From the NCBI GenBank assembly GCA_002049455.2, contig KV919300.1, forward strand, positions 1 to 26,593: 26,593 nucleotides of DNA, read 5' to 3'. Within the stretch, counting starts at the first letter, position 1, and the number at the start of each line of letters is the position of its first letter. The notes beneath the pieces were generated by a model, which searched no databases, was not told the DNA's origin, and saw nothing but the letters and a program-made list of their open reading frames with translations. Source of the stretch: Porphyra umbilicalis (lineage: Eukaryota; Rhodophyta; Bangiophyceae; Bangiales; Bangiaceae). Both the position numbers and the translations under genes were made by a program. Positions 1 through 10,896 of the stretch are shown one piece after another.

Positions 1-2
1 GC

Positions 3-137
3 ATTGGTGGCGGTCGCTTCTTGTTGCTGGCGCTCGGCTTGGTCGCCATCCCCGCCGTCGTCTACTTTTTCGTCAAGCGCTCCAGCCCGACGCCCCCGCC
101 GCCGTCGTCGACGTATGACAATGACGCGTTTGGGTAG
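3..137 (+). CDS. C-terminal end of a membrane-anchored protein (5' end outside window)
   Basis: The frame beginning at base 3 is open to a TAG at 135-137 and encodes about 44 residues. It starts with a glycine-rich lead (IGGGRF), continues with a strongly hydrophobic stretch of about 18 residues (LLLALGLVAIPAVVYFF), then a basic stop-transfer (VKR), and ends in a short proline/serine tail finishing in YDNDAFG. This is the pattern of a single C-terminal transmembrane helix with a short cytosolic tail, as in type I or tail-anchored proteins. The family cannot be identified from this fragment. The rest of the gene lies to the left of the window. Other frames over this stretch give only arginine/proline-rich shadow translations. 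I am fairly sure it is a real gene end because hydrophobicity, stop-transfer charge and stop codon agree. Confidence 0.6.
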   Translation: MGGGRFLLLALGLVAIPAVVYFFVKRSSPTPPPPSSTYDNDAFG

Positions 138-958
138 GCGACGGGCGGGACGACCGCCCCGCCACGGCGCGGGGGGGGACGGGGCGGCCGAGGCACGGGG
201 GAGGAGCTGGGGGAGGGGGGGGGGATGACGTGGCCGACCGCGGCGCGAGGCTGTGGCCATGGTGCATTGTTGGCGCCGTATCGATAGGGGTGATCGTGAA
301 ACCTTTTTTCTTTTTTCTATGCTGCCGAGCGGGCGTCGTGGACGTGCCCGACATGCCATGGGATGTGGCGCTGCCGCCCCCTTCTGCGACACACAGTCAA
401 AGGGGTGGTGGCGACACTGGTGGTGGCGTAGGGAGGCCCGATGCGCCATACCAAACGCGCATCGACGTGGTCGCGCATCGACGTGGTCGATCACGACTGC
501 TCTGCACGGCACGCGGTCGTCCACGCGTGGGTCATTGTGCCGATGGCAGCCGCCCAGTGGAGCGCTCCCGGCCCCTTCAAGGGTGACGCGGGGGAAGGGC
601 GGGCGTCACGGCCGCGGCTGGTCGACCGCGTCGGGGCTGGACGACCGCGGCGGTGGGACCGGCGGTGAAGACGGGCCACGCGTGGTGGCGCACGGACGGT
701 GGGGCGCGGCGTGGACTGCCGTGGCCGGCAGGCGCTCGCGCCAGTAGACTGTGAAACACGCGTGCAAGAGGCACCGGCGCTCGACGCACGGCCAGCGCAG
801 CTCGGTGCGGGCCCAAAGAATTAACCCCAAAAAAAACAGGCGATCCCAAGTGCAAGCCGCTACCCGCGGCCGCCCACCAAAGGGCGGTAGAGGCGCGCGG
901 ATGCCAGCACGAGGGACGAAATGCCGCATGCAGCGGCAGCCGAGTGGCGTTGGATGGC
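138..958. other. Spacer between the left-edge gene and bestrophin; no gene seen
   Basis: No frame here has recognisable protein content. The stretch begins with G-rich sequence (about 165-225), contains a T-rich patch near 302-320, a 16-bp tandem duplication at 457-488 and an A-run near 829-836. It should hold the 3' ends of the left-edge gene (+) and of bestrophin (-), which converge on it. I do not see a clear AATAAA signal for either. Confidence 0.5.
457..488. repeat. Two exact 16-bp tandem copies
   Basis: The 16-mer GCGCATCGACGTGGTC occurs twice head to tail with no mismatch. It lies in non-coding spacer and is most simply a slippage or replication duplication. Confidence 0.85.
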
Positions 959-2512
959 CTACACAGGAGGGAACAAGACCATGGGCCCCGTCGAGGCGCA
1001 CCGGGGGCGCGTGCGAGCACCAGACCGCGGCACGGACGCGCCGCAGGTTTGACACCCTTGGCCCCTGCCGCCGCAACCGCCGCCGGGTCGGCGCGCCTCA
1101 CACGCGCCCCCCCCCCCCGGCGGCGCGTCCGCCTCCCGAAACGCCCCAATAATCGTCTCGGCCGAGCCGAGAATAAAGTCGACGGGCAGCTGGTTCCACC
1201 CCTCCTCAATCCGCACGCCGATGTCGTCCAAGCCGAGCAAAAAAAACCCAATGACGGGCGCCACCACCAGCATCGCCCCCCCCACCTGTGGGTAGAGCGC
1301 GAGCGGCAGCGCCGTCAACCACACGGCCAAAAACCGCGACGTGTGGCGCGAGTAGGACAGCGGGATGGGGATGGAGCCGATGCGCCCGCAGCTGCCCGCC
1401 GCCGACAGCATCTCCCCCACGATCGTATCCATCGTCACCGCGCGCTTCTCCGTCAGCCCCGACTGCCCAATCGCATCGGAGAGGACGTACAGGATGAGCG
1501 CCGACCGCGTCGCCCCCGTCGCCCGTATCCGCGCCGCGTCGGCGGGCACCAGCGGCGCCGTCACGTAGCCGTGCGTCTCGTCCACGTCGTAGCGGCAGAG
1601 GTCGGCGGCGACGGAGCGGAGGAAGGCGACCAACAGCCCGTCGATGCGCTCGCGGCACGCGGGGGCGGTGGCGAGCCACGTCCCCGCCTGCCGCCCGACA
1701 TTGACGGCCATGCGGCCGAGGGCGCCGAGCTGCCGACACGCCTCGTACCACCGCCCGTACGACGCGTTGGTGCGGAAGACGAGGCACAAGCCGAGCGCGC
1801 CGGCGGTGAGGGTAAAGGGGGACAGGGGGAGGGACGCCACCGGCAGCGCCCACGCGGCGGTGGCGGCGGCGCCGGTGGCGGCGCCGGGGGCGGCCGCTGC
1901 CGACGCGGCGGCGGCGGCGGCACGCCGCGCGACGGCCGGCACGAGGAGCTCATTGTAGGCGAGCACCGCCGCGGCGACGGCGGTCAAAAAGGCGAGCGGC
2001 GTGCGCGTGCGGCGGACGACGCCGCTGCGCGCCATGGACAGCACGTGCCGCGCGTAGCGGACGGGTTGGCGGTGGCGCTCCCACCGGGCGAGCGTCCGAA
2101 ACACCGTCGGCGGGTACCGCGTGTACGTGTTGGCCGCGGGGGGGCCGCGGCGGGCGGGGCGGGCGGCGGCTGCGGCGGCGGCGGTGGCGGCGGCCGCCGC
2201 CGCCGCGGCCGCCGCTTCTCGCCGCCGCTGCCGCTCAGCGGCGGCCGTTGCTGCCACCGCCGCCGCGAGGGCGGGGAGGTCCAGCGGCGCGTCGCCACCG
2301 CTGTCGCCGGCAGAGCCGGCGGCGGCGCACGTTGGCGGCCGCGCGCCGGTCGGCGGCGGGGCGGGGGGCCGCCGCCGCCGCAGTCGGGCGGCCGGTCCAA
2401 CGGGCCGGCACGGGAGGCGGCCGACCCGACGGGGAGTGCGCCACCGAGGCGGCGGCCGTCCGGGTAGGGACAGCTGCGGCAGGGGCGCCGCAAAGGCACA
2501 CGTCAGGGCCAT
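959..2512 (-). CDS. Bestrophin-family (UPF0187) anion channel, probably organellar
   Basis: A 517-residue protein of the bestrophin/VCCN1 type, a pentameric chloride or bicarbonate channel; plant relatives sit in the thylakoid membrane. Family signatures in order are FRTNASYGRWYEA, a run of amphipathic helices, SIPIPLSYSRHTSRFL (the plant and bacterial form has PIPLSYTRHTSRFL), a hydrophobic pair of helices (VWLTALPLALYPQVGGAMLVVAPVIGFFLLGLDDIGVRIE) and EEGWNQLPVD. The ATG at 2512 is preferred: it opens MALTCAFAAPLPQ followed by about 80 arginine/proline-rich residues, resembling a plastid transit peptide, then an alanine-rich spacer. The frame stays open upstream to 2836, but that part looks like leader sequence. 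The last 50 residues (GGGGACEARRPGGG onward) are low-complexity and lie beside a C run near 1110-1121, so the true C-terminus may differ by a frameshift. Family assignment is firm; plastid location is inferred. Confidence 0.85.
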   Translation of the reverse strand: MALTCAFAAPLPQLSLPGRPPPRWRTPRRVGRLPCRPVGPAARLRRRRPPAPPPTGARPPTCAAAGSAGDSGGDAPLDLPALAAAVAATAAAERQRRREAAAAAAAAAATAAAAAAARPARRGPPAANTYTRYPPTVFRTLARWERHRQPVRYARHVLSMARSGVVRRTRTPLAFLTAVAAAVLAYNELLVPAVARRAAAAAASAAAAPGAATGAAATAAWALPVASLPLSPFTLTAGALGLCLVFRTNASYGRWYEACRQLGALGRMAVNVGRQAGTWLATAPACRERIDGLLVAFLRSVAADLCRYDVDETHGYVTAPLVPADAARIRATGATRSALILYVLSDAIGQSGLTEKRAVTMDTIVGEMLSAAGSCGRIGSIPIPLSYSRHTSRFLAVWLTALPLALYPQVGGAMLVVAPVIGFFLLGLDDIGVRIEEGWNQLPVDFILGSAETIIGAFREADAPPGGGGACEARRPGGGCGGRGQGCQTCGASVPRSGARTRPRCASTGPMVLFPPV

Positions 2513-2863
2513 GGCGGGGGGAGCGGCCCGAGGGCAGCGGCGGCGGCGCGAGGGGAAGGTGTCAATGGGGGTGGCACACCAGGGCGCGGGAGGGCGACGC
2601 AACGCGACGAGGCCGCTGCCGACTGGCGATGTGGAGCAGGCGCGGGAACGTACTGCAGTGGAGAGAAGGACGGACGTTGGTAGGAGCGGCGGCGGCCGGA
2701 GATATCGCTGCCGTTGCGGAGGGGGTTGGGCCAGTGGCGGCGTCGTCGGCAGTGGTGGCGTACCACGATGGGGTGCGAGTGCAAAGCGCCGCCAATGCAC
2801 AGCTGCAGCTGCCCGAATCTTCCACCCCACACGCAAGACCGCACACGCAAGAGTGACTTCACG

Positions 2864-4196
<1,333 letters not shown>

Positions 4197-5127
4197 GGAT
4201 TGCGCGCGCGCTGGTGTGATGGTTGGCTGGGGGGGGGGGTTGGGGCGCGGCGAGGGCATGCAGGGTGGCGTGTGGCGTGCGGTGGTTGCGTTGGGGATTC
4301 GCCGGCTGGCCTCGGGTGGTGGCGCTTGTCTTACGGCCAAGATGCTGCTGGCGCGCCTTGCGCCCCTTTGCGTGGTGTGCGGTGGAGCGAGCCCCGTGGT
4401 GTGACGGACGAGAGTCACTGTCTGTGCGGCAAATTATCACGGCGGTGGTGTTGCTCTCAGCGACCTGCCCGCCGTTCTTGTTTTGTTTGAATGAGCAGCC
4501 TGGATGGCGACCGGCGACATGCCATCCTGAGTTGTGGCGACACATGCCGTCGGTGTTGTGCTGTTTGGCCTAGTTGCTCTTTCTCTTGAACCTCGTTCTC
4601 CCCCTGGTCTGTTGCACAGAAAAGGTCAGGCATTCTCTTATTACTTGTTCATGACTCGGCACTGGTACGGCTTTTCTCCGCCTGGCGCCTCGCGATGCGT
4701 TCAGTTCTGGTGCTTGCGACGGCTCCTATTGCTCTCGCTGTTGTTGGGGGAGCTGTGGTGAATGCAACTCGCTGCCATGGTTTGATTCGGCATACCGGCT
4801 TTCAAGCCGTTTGGCACAACTCCCGTGTTGCCTATGCGCACTGTTTCCTGTAGAGCAGCCCGATCCATGCAGCCCTTTGTTTCCCAGTTCGCGTGGAGGC
4901 AGGTTATTGGGGAAGAGAGGGCCAGATAGAATAGTCAAAACGCGCTCGCACGCAGAGGCACACAGCAGACCGATGGTTAGCCTCTGCGGCTAGGTGACCA
5001 AACAGGTACGGGATCCTGTAGGCGCATGAACGGCGCACAGGACACAGTGCCGTAGTTTTCCTTCTGCAGACACTGGGCCTCACGCGCGGACTTGAGGTGA
5101 GTAGCTTGGCGACGCGCCCGCCGATGA

Positions 5128-5303
5128 TATTGCTGTCTTCCCAATTTTGGCCGATGTGGTCGAAGTCAAGACAGGGTCTGGTTCAACTGCCCATTGGTCG
5201 ATCCATTTTATCCGGCTGAATGGATGGCTGAGACACTGTTTCGTACAGTTGATCACCCTTCTTGACATCGACGGGATCGGCCAAAACTGGGAAGACAGCA
5301 ATA
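5128..5303. repeat. Foldback element: 43-bp imperfect inverted repeat
   Basis: The left arm 5128-5170 and the right arm 5261-5303 are reverse complements at 38 of 43 positions. The 90-base spacer continues the fold: GTTCAACTG at 5181 pairs with CAGTTGATC at 5246 (8 of 9), and ATCCAT at 5201 pairs with ATGGAT at 5220 near the tip. The whole 176-base segment can therefore form one long interrupted hairpin. This resembles a MITE or foldback transposon relic, or a hairpin RNA precursor. No transposase frame accompanies it. Confidence 0.75.
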
Positions 5304-5520
5304 TGTGGATGTGGTGATCACCCAGTGCGGCGCATGCTAATATGCCTGGAACACACGGGCTCGTCTCCCTGTGTACTGAATGTTGTTGGATCAGCCATGA
5401 ATCCGTTTGAGCGCTCGTGGGGTCCACATTGTTTTCACTCCTTGTCGGCTTGGATCGCTACCGTGTGCCTCGGCAGAACAACGATACATCAACATCCAGC
5501 CGATGCACCACCAGACTGGT

Positions 5521-5548
5521 CCAGGAGCCTCCCGCAACGGGCTCCTGG
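5521..5548. repeat. Perfect 9-bp hairpin
   Basis: CCAGGAGCC at 5521-5529 and GGCTCCTGG at 5540-5548 are exact reverse complements separated by 10 bases. It lies in the same non-coding spacer as the foldback element. Function unknown. Confidence 0.65.
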
Positions 5549-5861
5549 CGCCAGGCACGGCTGCGGCCCATCATGCCGACATGGCTGTCGGGAGCCCCCC
5601 CCCTCGCATCTTTGCTCGCTGTCCGCCCACCACTGCAGTCACTGGGTGACCCCTCTCCCACCGATGTCGACGTCCTCTCCGCCCCCACTTTGGACGACAG
5701 GTGTCCACCTGCCCGACGTTCTTGAGCTTCCCTCTCCCCGCCAGGCTGTCGCCGAGCATGACCGCCCCCCGTCGAAGCCCGGCATCCCCCGCCCCGCCGA
5801 CGCCGAGCACTCTGTGGCACCACGCCCAAGCCCGACTAAGATTACCGTGACTGAGCGAGAC

Positions 5862-5918
5862 GGTGTACCACGCAGCTGCGTGGTGCACCACCAACCATAG
5901 TGGCTCTACAGAGCCGCT
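5862..5918. repeat. 28-bp near-perfect palindrome followed by a 20-bp hairpin
   Basis: Positions 5862-5889 read the same on both strands except for one symmetric pair, centred on ACGCAGCTGCGT. Ten bases later, 5899-5918 folds into a stem of about nine pairs (AGTGGCTCT / AGAGCCGCT, one G-T pair) with a two-base loop. Two strong cruciform-forming sequences side by side are unlikely by chance in a spacer of ordinary composition. Confidence 0.7.
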
Positions 5919-6598
5919 GTGTTTTGTTTGCCACATGATCGCCATCTATTTTTAATACTGAAAGTGGCCTTGTCAGTAGTCTGAGCCACTGAACATTTCG
6001 GGCGACCTTGATTCATCGCCGATTCTGTTGTGTCTCAACACAACCGATACAAACCATTAAAGTGAGCAACATGGGCTTCAAAACAAACACGAGGAAGAGA
6101 GAGAAGCATGCCAATGCTGTCCAGCACCAAAGAAGCGTTCCGTCAAGGGCTCCCCATACTGTACTGTATCCGTCGACACAGAACTACACAATGTCCGTAG
6201 GCAAATATGAGTGATCCAGGTTCACATCAGGGGCTAAACTACCATTGACGTGGTGGCATTCCAGCAGCGGCACGGCACTTCGCGCGGTGGTCGAGGTCGT
6301 CATGGTATCGCGGCAGAGGCCTCGCCCACGAGCGCCGGTGGCCAGCGCGACCGACCCGCCGGCCCGCATGGGACTCGCTGTGCGGTCATGATAAGGATAC
6401 GCTCCTCCGCCGAGCACTTGACTGTCGCTAGCCGACGCGGGCACTTCGGAAAGTTGCCTCTGCCGACCGCAACGGTGCGGGCGCCGCCGCTGTGGCGTCA
6501 TCGGGCGCGCCCCGTTCGGCCGACCGGCACTGTCTGCACACGCGCCTCCGCCTCCCTCTGTCGCCCTCCACCACTCGCCTTCTCTCCCCCCCTCCGCC

Positions 6599-8037
6599 AT
6601 GACCTCACCCGCCGCCTTCGCCACCAACGACGCTCCCGCCGCCTCCAACGCCGCTGCCGCCGCCGCCGACGCCGACGCTGTCTCCACCAACGTCGACGCT
6701 GCCGCCGTCGACGCCGACGCTGCCGCCACCGACGCCAACGCTGCCGCCGCCGACGACGACGCTGCCGCCGCCGCCGCCAACCCAGCGGCGGCGGCGGCGG
6801 CGGCGGCGGCGGCCGTGGCCGCCTTGGGCGGTGCGGTCACCCCCCCCCCGGCGGCGGCACCTTTGCCGCCACCGCCCTGCTCTCCTCCCTCCCCACGGCC
6901 GGCTGGGAGGGCGGCTTGACCGTGGCGGGCGTGGGCGCCCTGCGCCTGCCCCTCTCCCGGTGCACGCTCGGTCACCTCGTCGCCGAGGCGGCGTCGGCGC
7001 CGTTTGTCCGCGGCGCCGCGACGCTCACTGACGTGGCGGTGTGGGATTGCGCGCAGATCGACGCGACGGCGGTCGGCCAAGGCGACGCCTGCACCGACGC
7101 GGTGCACGGTGTCGCCACCGCGCTTGCGGTGCGGGCCCTCGGCGCCGACCCGGCGCGGCGGCTCACCGTGTCGCTCCACAAGCTGCTGCTCTATGGGCCG
7201 GGCGGCCACTTTGACCGCCACGTCGATGCGGAGAAAGCGCCGGGCATGCGGGGCACGCTCGCTCTGCAGCTGCCGGTGGTGGGGGGCACGGGGGGGGGGG
7301 GTGACCGTCTGGCAGGGGGGGGAGGTGATCCAGTGGGAGACACCCGCCCGCGCGGCGGCCTCCACACCCCACCGGGGCTGACCGCCTGGGCCGCCGTCTG
7401 GTACGCCGACTGCATGCATCGTGTCGGGGTGGTCACGCACGGCCGCCGCGTCGTGCTCGTCTATAACCTCATTGGCGGCCCCTCGACGGGGTGCGGAGAG
7501 GCGTTTCCTGGCGTTTCCTCCGCGCAGCTGGTCGGCGTGCTCGGCGGCGGCGCCGATGTCCACAATGCCGCCGCCATCGCCGCCGCCGCCACACCGGCTG
7601 CGCCCCCGGCCGCCGCCACCATCCGGGCCTACCTGCGTCGGTGAGCGGCACACCGGGAGGACGGGCGGCTGTTGACCATCCCCCTCGCCCACCAATACAC
7701 TCCTTTCTCGTTTACGGGGGTGGACGCGCTCAAGCACGCAGACCGGCCACTGCTTGACGCCGTGTCGGGGTGTGAGGTGCCCCTCGAGGTGCTGCTCGTG
7801 CGGCTGTCCAATACGTGCCACGCCAACGTTGCGTGCCGTCATACACCTCCGTGCGTCTGGCCGATGCCCGCGGACGGCGATAGCACCGACTCGGACGCAT
7901 ACTGGGACCGCAACGTGCAGAATGATCCCCCCGACGGGCGGCCGCCCTATGGCGACGCTCTCCACGCGACGGGGCGGTCGCATGCCGACGCCATCACCAA
8001 TGGGACGCCATGTCCCGTGGTCGGCAGCCCGGCGTGA
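6599..8037 (+). CDS. 2-oxoglutarate/Fe(II)-dependent dioxygenase (prolyl-hydroxylase-like), frame interrupted
   Basis: The ATG at 6599 opens an alanine/aspartate-rich N-terminus built of degenerate AADAD repeats (about 6650-6790). At the C run 6840-6849 the frame must change, as if one C were missing, to reach the catalytic domain (TFAATALLSSLPTAGWEGGL). Catalytic signatures are LLYGPGGHFDRHVDAEK with the HxD metal pair at 7219-7227, GTLALQLPVV, WYADCMHRV with the distal His at 7417, and GRRVVLVYN with the 2OG-binding Arg at 7447. Between them, about 7300-7370 reads better in a second frame (VTVWQGGEVIQWET), bounded by G and C runs. After YLRR an in-frame TGA (7642-7644) interrupts, yet the same frame continues with family-like DGRLLTIPLAHQYTPFSF and LLVRLSN. 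The dioxygenase call is firm; whether the gene is intact is open, and the C-terminal end after about 7815 is uncertain. Confidence 0.7.
7642..7644 (+). other. In-frame TGA inside the dioxygenase
   Basis: The codon follows CTG CGT CGG and precedes GCG GCA CAC. Homology-like sequence resumes in the same frame within about ten codons. A CGA to TGA transition would explain it, since this is a CpG site. A splice donor-like GTGAGC overlaps it, but no acceptor leaves an intron longer than about 20 bases before the resumed sequence. Confidence 0.6.
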
Positions 8038-8120
8038 GCGGCACCAGGTGAACCACCACCACCAGCCCACCTCAAAAGGGGTCGGGGCGGCGACGCGCAA
8101 CCGCGCTTGCGGGCGACGCC

Positions 8121-10351
8121 TCAAAACAGGGCGAGCGCGAGCGGCGGGAGGATGGCCACCCCCACCAGCTGCAGCGGCACGCCAAACACGACCCAGTCGA
8201 CAAAGCGGTACCCGCCGCGCTCGTGCACGATCACGTTGGTGTTGTACGCAATCGGGGTGGCAAAGCTCAGGGAGCCGCCGACCATCAACACGTAGACGGC
8301 CGCGTAGGCAGACAGCCCGCCCTTGGACACCAGACTCTGCACAATGGGGAAAATGAGCGACACGGCCGCCACGTTGGTGATCATTGACGACACGATGACG
8401 GTTGAAAACGCAATGCCGTACAACACGCCAATTTCGCCCAGCGGGGAGAAGAGGTCGAGGATGGCGCCCGCAATGGCCGCCGCCGCGCCCGTCGACTCGA
8501 GGCTCGTCGACAGGCCGACCGATGCGGCCACCGTAATCAAGACCGGCAGGTTAAAGCACGTTGACGCATTCTCCAACGACAAGCACCCCGTGCCGAGCAT
8601 CGCCACCGCCGCCACCGCGGCGGCGGTCAGCAGCGGCACGACCCCCGACGCGGCCACGCCGACCATGGCCACAACAATGACGCCCGCGATTAGCTGGTGC
8701 ACCCGATCCCGCCGCACCGGCTGCGAGCGGTGCACCTCAATGACGGCGCCAAAGCGCGCGTCGTTGCGGTGGCGCTCGACAAACCCCGCGTCCGTCTCGA
8801 GGAGCAGGCAGTCGCCCGCGCCGAGCACCACATCCCCCGTCCGCCCGTCCACATACTCCCCCCGCCGGTGCACCGCAATGATGGCGGCGCGGAAGGCGGA
8901 GCGGAAGCCGAGCTCCCGCACCCCCCGCCCGACGAGCGTCGAGTGGTGGGAGATGACAACCTCGACGAGCCGCCGCCGGTGGTGGTCGGTCGCAATTTTG
9001 CGGCTGTGCGCGGTGGCGGGCTCGAGGCCGGGCATTTGGTACAACTCCCGCACCGTCTCCACGTCGCCCGCAAAGATGAGCGTGTCCCCCGCTGCGAGGC
9101 GCGTCTCGGGGTCGACGGCGGGGAGGACCTCCCCCGACTCGCGCTCAATCTCAATGAGGAAGAGGCCCCGCAGGCGCCGCAGGCCGGCGCCGACAATGGT
9201 GTCCCCAACAATCGACGCGCCCGGCAGCACGCGCAGGGCGCAGGTGTAGGCGCGGATGGCGCCCATGGCCGCCGTCGACGCCGTCACCGACTCCTCGTCG
9301 GGGGCCACAAAGGGGCCCGCCGCGTCGCCGCCCTCCACGGCCGCCCCGGCGGGGGGCTTGCGGGCGAGGAGGAAGCGCGCGGCGAGGAGCATGTAGAGGA
9401 TGCCGGCCACCGCCACGGGCGCGCCGACGCGCGTCACGTCAAAGACGCCAAAGGTGAGCTTGGCGCCGCCCCCGTCGACGAGCGGCGACGCCTTGGCCAA
9501 GTCCACCACAACGAGGTTGGCCGACGTGCCGAGCAGCGTCATGGCGCCGCCGAGCAAGCCCGCATTGTTGAGGGGCATGAGCAGGAGGCGGGGGTCCACC
9601 CCCGCCCGCCCCGCCCACGACTCGACAATCGGGAGGAGCATGAGGATGGTCGGCGTGTCGTACAAAAAGGCCGACACGGCCGCCACGACGAGCATCACCC
9701 GCAGCTGCGCCATAAAGAGGGTGCGGGGCTTGCCGAGCAGCACCCCAACGATCGGCGACAGCGTCGACGTGCGGGTAATGCCCTCCACAACGACAAAGAG
9801 CACCGCAATGGTGCCCGTGCCCGTCCCCGAAAAGCCCGACAGCGCGTCCTTGGGCGTCACAATCTGCGCCGCGAGCAGCGCCACGAGCGCGAGCAGCAGC
9901 ACGACTTGCGTCGGGAGGCACGCGCGCACGAGCGTCGCAAACATGACGCCGAGGACGGCGAGCGACGCCCACGCCTTCCACGACAGCGGCTCAAAGACGA
10001 GGGCGCCGAGCAGCGCGAGCGCCACCGCGTACAAGCCGAGGCCGACGGCCATGACCGCGTTGGCGCGCACAAAGCGGCCGACGGCCACGCCCCAACCGCC
10101 CGCCGCGCCGTCCCCGCACCCGTCGCTGCCTGACGCGTCGAGCGGCGGCGGCGGCTCGCCGCGGCTCGCCGCCCCATACCCGCCGGCGGCGGCGCCAAAC
10201 GACGCGTCGCCCCCCCCACCCCGTCGGTGGGGTTGAACGCCGCAAAGCCCGCCTCAGAGTCAGACGACGGCCGCGGCCGCGCCGCCGCGCCGCCGTCCCC
10301 CGCCACCCCCGAGCCGTCCATCTTGACGGCGCTGCCGGCGACGGTGGCCAT
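8121..10351 (-). CDS. SLC13/DASS-type transporter with two TrkA-C domains (SAC1/SLT-like)
   Basis: This is a multi-span permease of the ArsB/NhaD-DASS superfamily with a central soluble pair of RCK_C (TrkA-C) domains, the architecture of algal and plant sodium/sulfate or sulfate-regulator proteins of the SAC1/SLT group. Hydrophobic helices flank both halves. Signatures are GTGTGTIAVLFVVVEGITRT, NNAGLLGGAMTLLGTSANLVVVD, the soluble region (LRVLPGASIVGDTI, then STLVGRGVRELGFR), SSMITNVAAVSLIFP and GGSLSFATPIAYNTNVIV. The core frame is open to 8121. No ATG precedes it in that frame. The best start is the ATG at 10351 (MATVAGSAVKMDGS), which joins the core frame if one base is missing in the C run 10210-10217. 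The ion carried cannot be read from sequence. It overlaps nothing but ends only 83 bases from the convergent dioxygenase. Confidence 0.85.
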
Positions 10352-10896
10352 GTCCCTCACCCGGCCCTTGGGGGGGGGGGGGGGGGGGGGGGGCGCGGAC
10401 GCCGACGCCACCGCCGCCCGCACGGGAGGGCGGAACGCAGTGGTGGGGGGGGGTATGCCAACCGCGCGGGCGTGGGGAGCGGAGGGAGCCGACGCACGCC
10501 GGCGGCGCGGCGCGCGCGGCTCAAGTAGCGCCGCCCGTCACGCGCGTGGGCGGCGGCGGCGCGGCACCCCCCCCCCCCCCCCCCCCGGCACGCGCGCCAA
10601 CCGTCGGGGGCGACCGCCCGCCACGCGTGCGGGCGCGGCAGACACCCCCGCCCGACGCGCCCGCCGCCCGTCGACGCGGGCGCGCCCGCGTCGCGGCGGG
10701 CGCCCGCGGCGCCCCCCCCCCCCCCCCCGACGGGCCGACTCCCCCGCCGCCGTCACGCGCGCGCCGCGGCGCGCCTGCGGCTTGCATGCACGCCGGGCCG
10801 GCGGGCGCCCGCGGCGGCGCCACCCGCACCGCCGCCAGCCCCACGCACCGCCGGCCACGGCGGCGGCGGCGGTCGTCGTCGCTGCAGGGGGCAGCC
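10352..10896. other. GC-rich 5' flank of the transporter with long homopolymers
   Basis: A 24-base G run (10370-10393; C on the transporter's sense strand) lies 18 bases before the presumed start. C runs of about 18 and 16 bases follow near 10567 and 10713. No frame carries recognisable protein. The stretch is proline/arginine/alanine-coding in every frame, as expected from composition alone. Confidence 0.5.

Larger units (their letters stand above)
4197..6598. other. Spacer between H3 copy 1 and the dioxygenase; no gene seen, several inverted repeats
   Basis: No frame shows a recognisable domain, and codon use in the longer open frames lacks the very GC-rich third positions of the real genes. 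The first 60 bases after H3 are GT-rich and loosely resemble the 3' flank of H3 copy 2. Between 5.1 and 5.95 kb there is a cluster of foldback structures, listed separately. The last 300 bases are the pyrimidine-rich leader of the dioxygenase. Confidence 0.5.

Noticed and set aside
944..2467. Long plus-strand open frame across bestrophin
   Set aside because: Arg/Gly/Ala-rich antisense shadow; bestrophin signatures lie on the minus strand.
7642..7644. Selenocysteine or programmed readthrough at the dioxygenase TGA
   Set aside because: This oxygenase group is not known to use Sec at this position, the codon lies outside the catalytic motifs, and no SECIS-like hairpin was evident. A CGA to TGA change is simpler.
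7641..7660. Intron starting at GTGAGC in the dioxygenase
   Set aside because: The protein-like sequence resumes so soon that any intron would be about 20 bases, too short.
6184..8124. Long minus-strand open frame across the dioxygenase
   Set aside because: Its translation is low-complexity Ala/Ser/Gly/Arg. The plus strand carries HxD...H...R catalytic motifs.
8697..10133. Long plus-strand open frame across the transporter
   Set aside because: Charged low-complexity translation without motifs; the minus strand encodes clear transmembrane helices.
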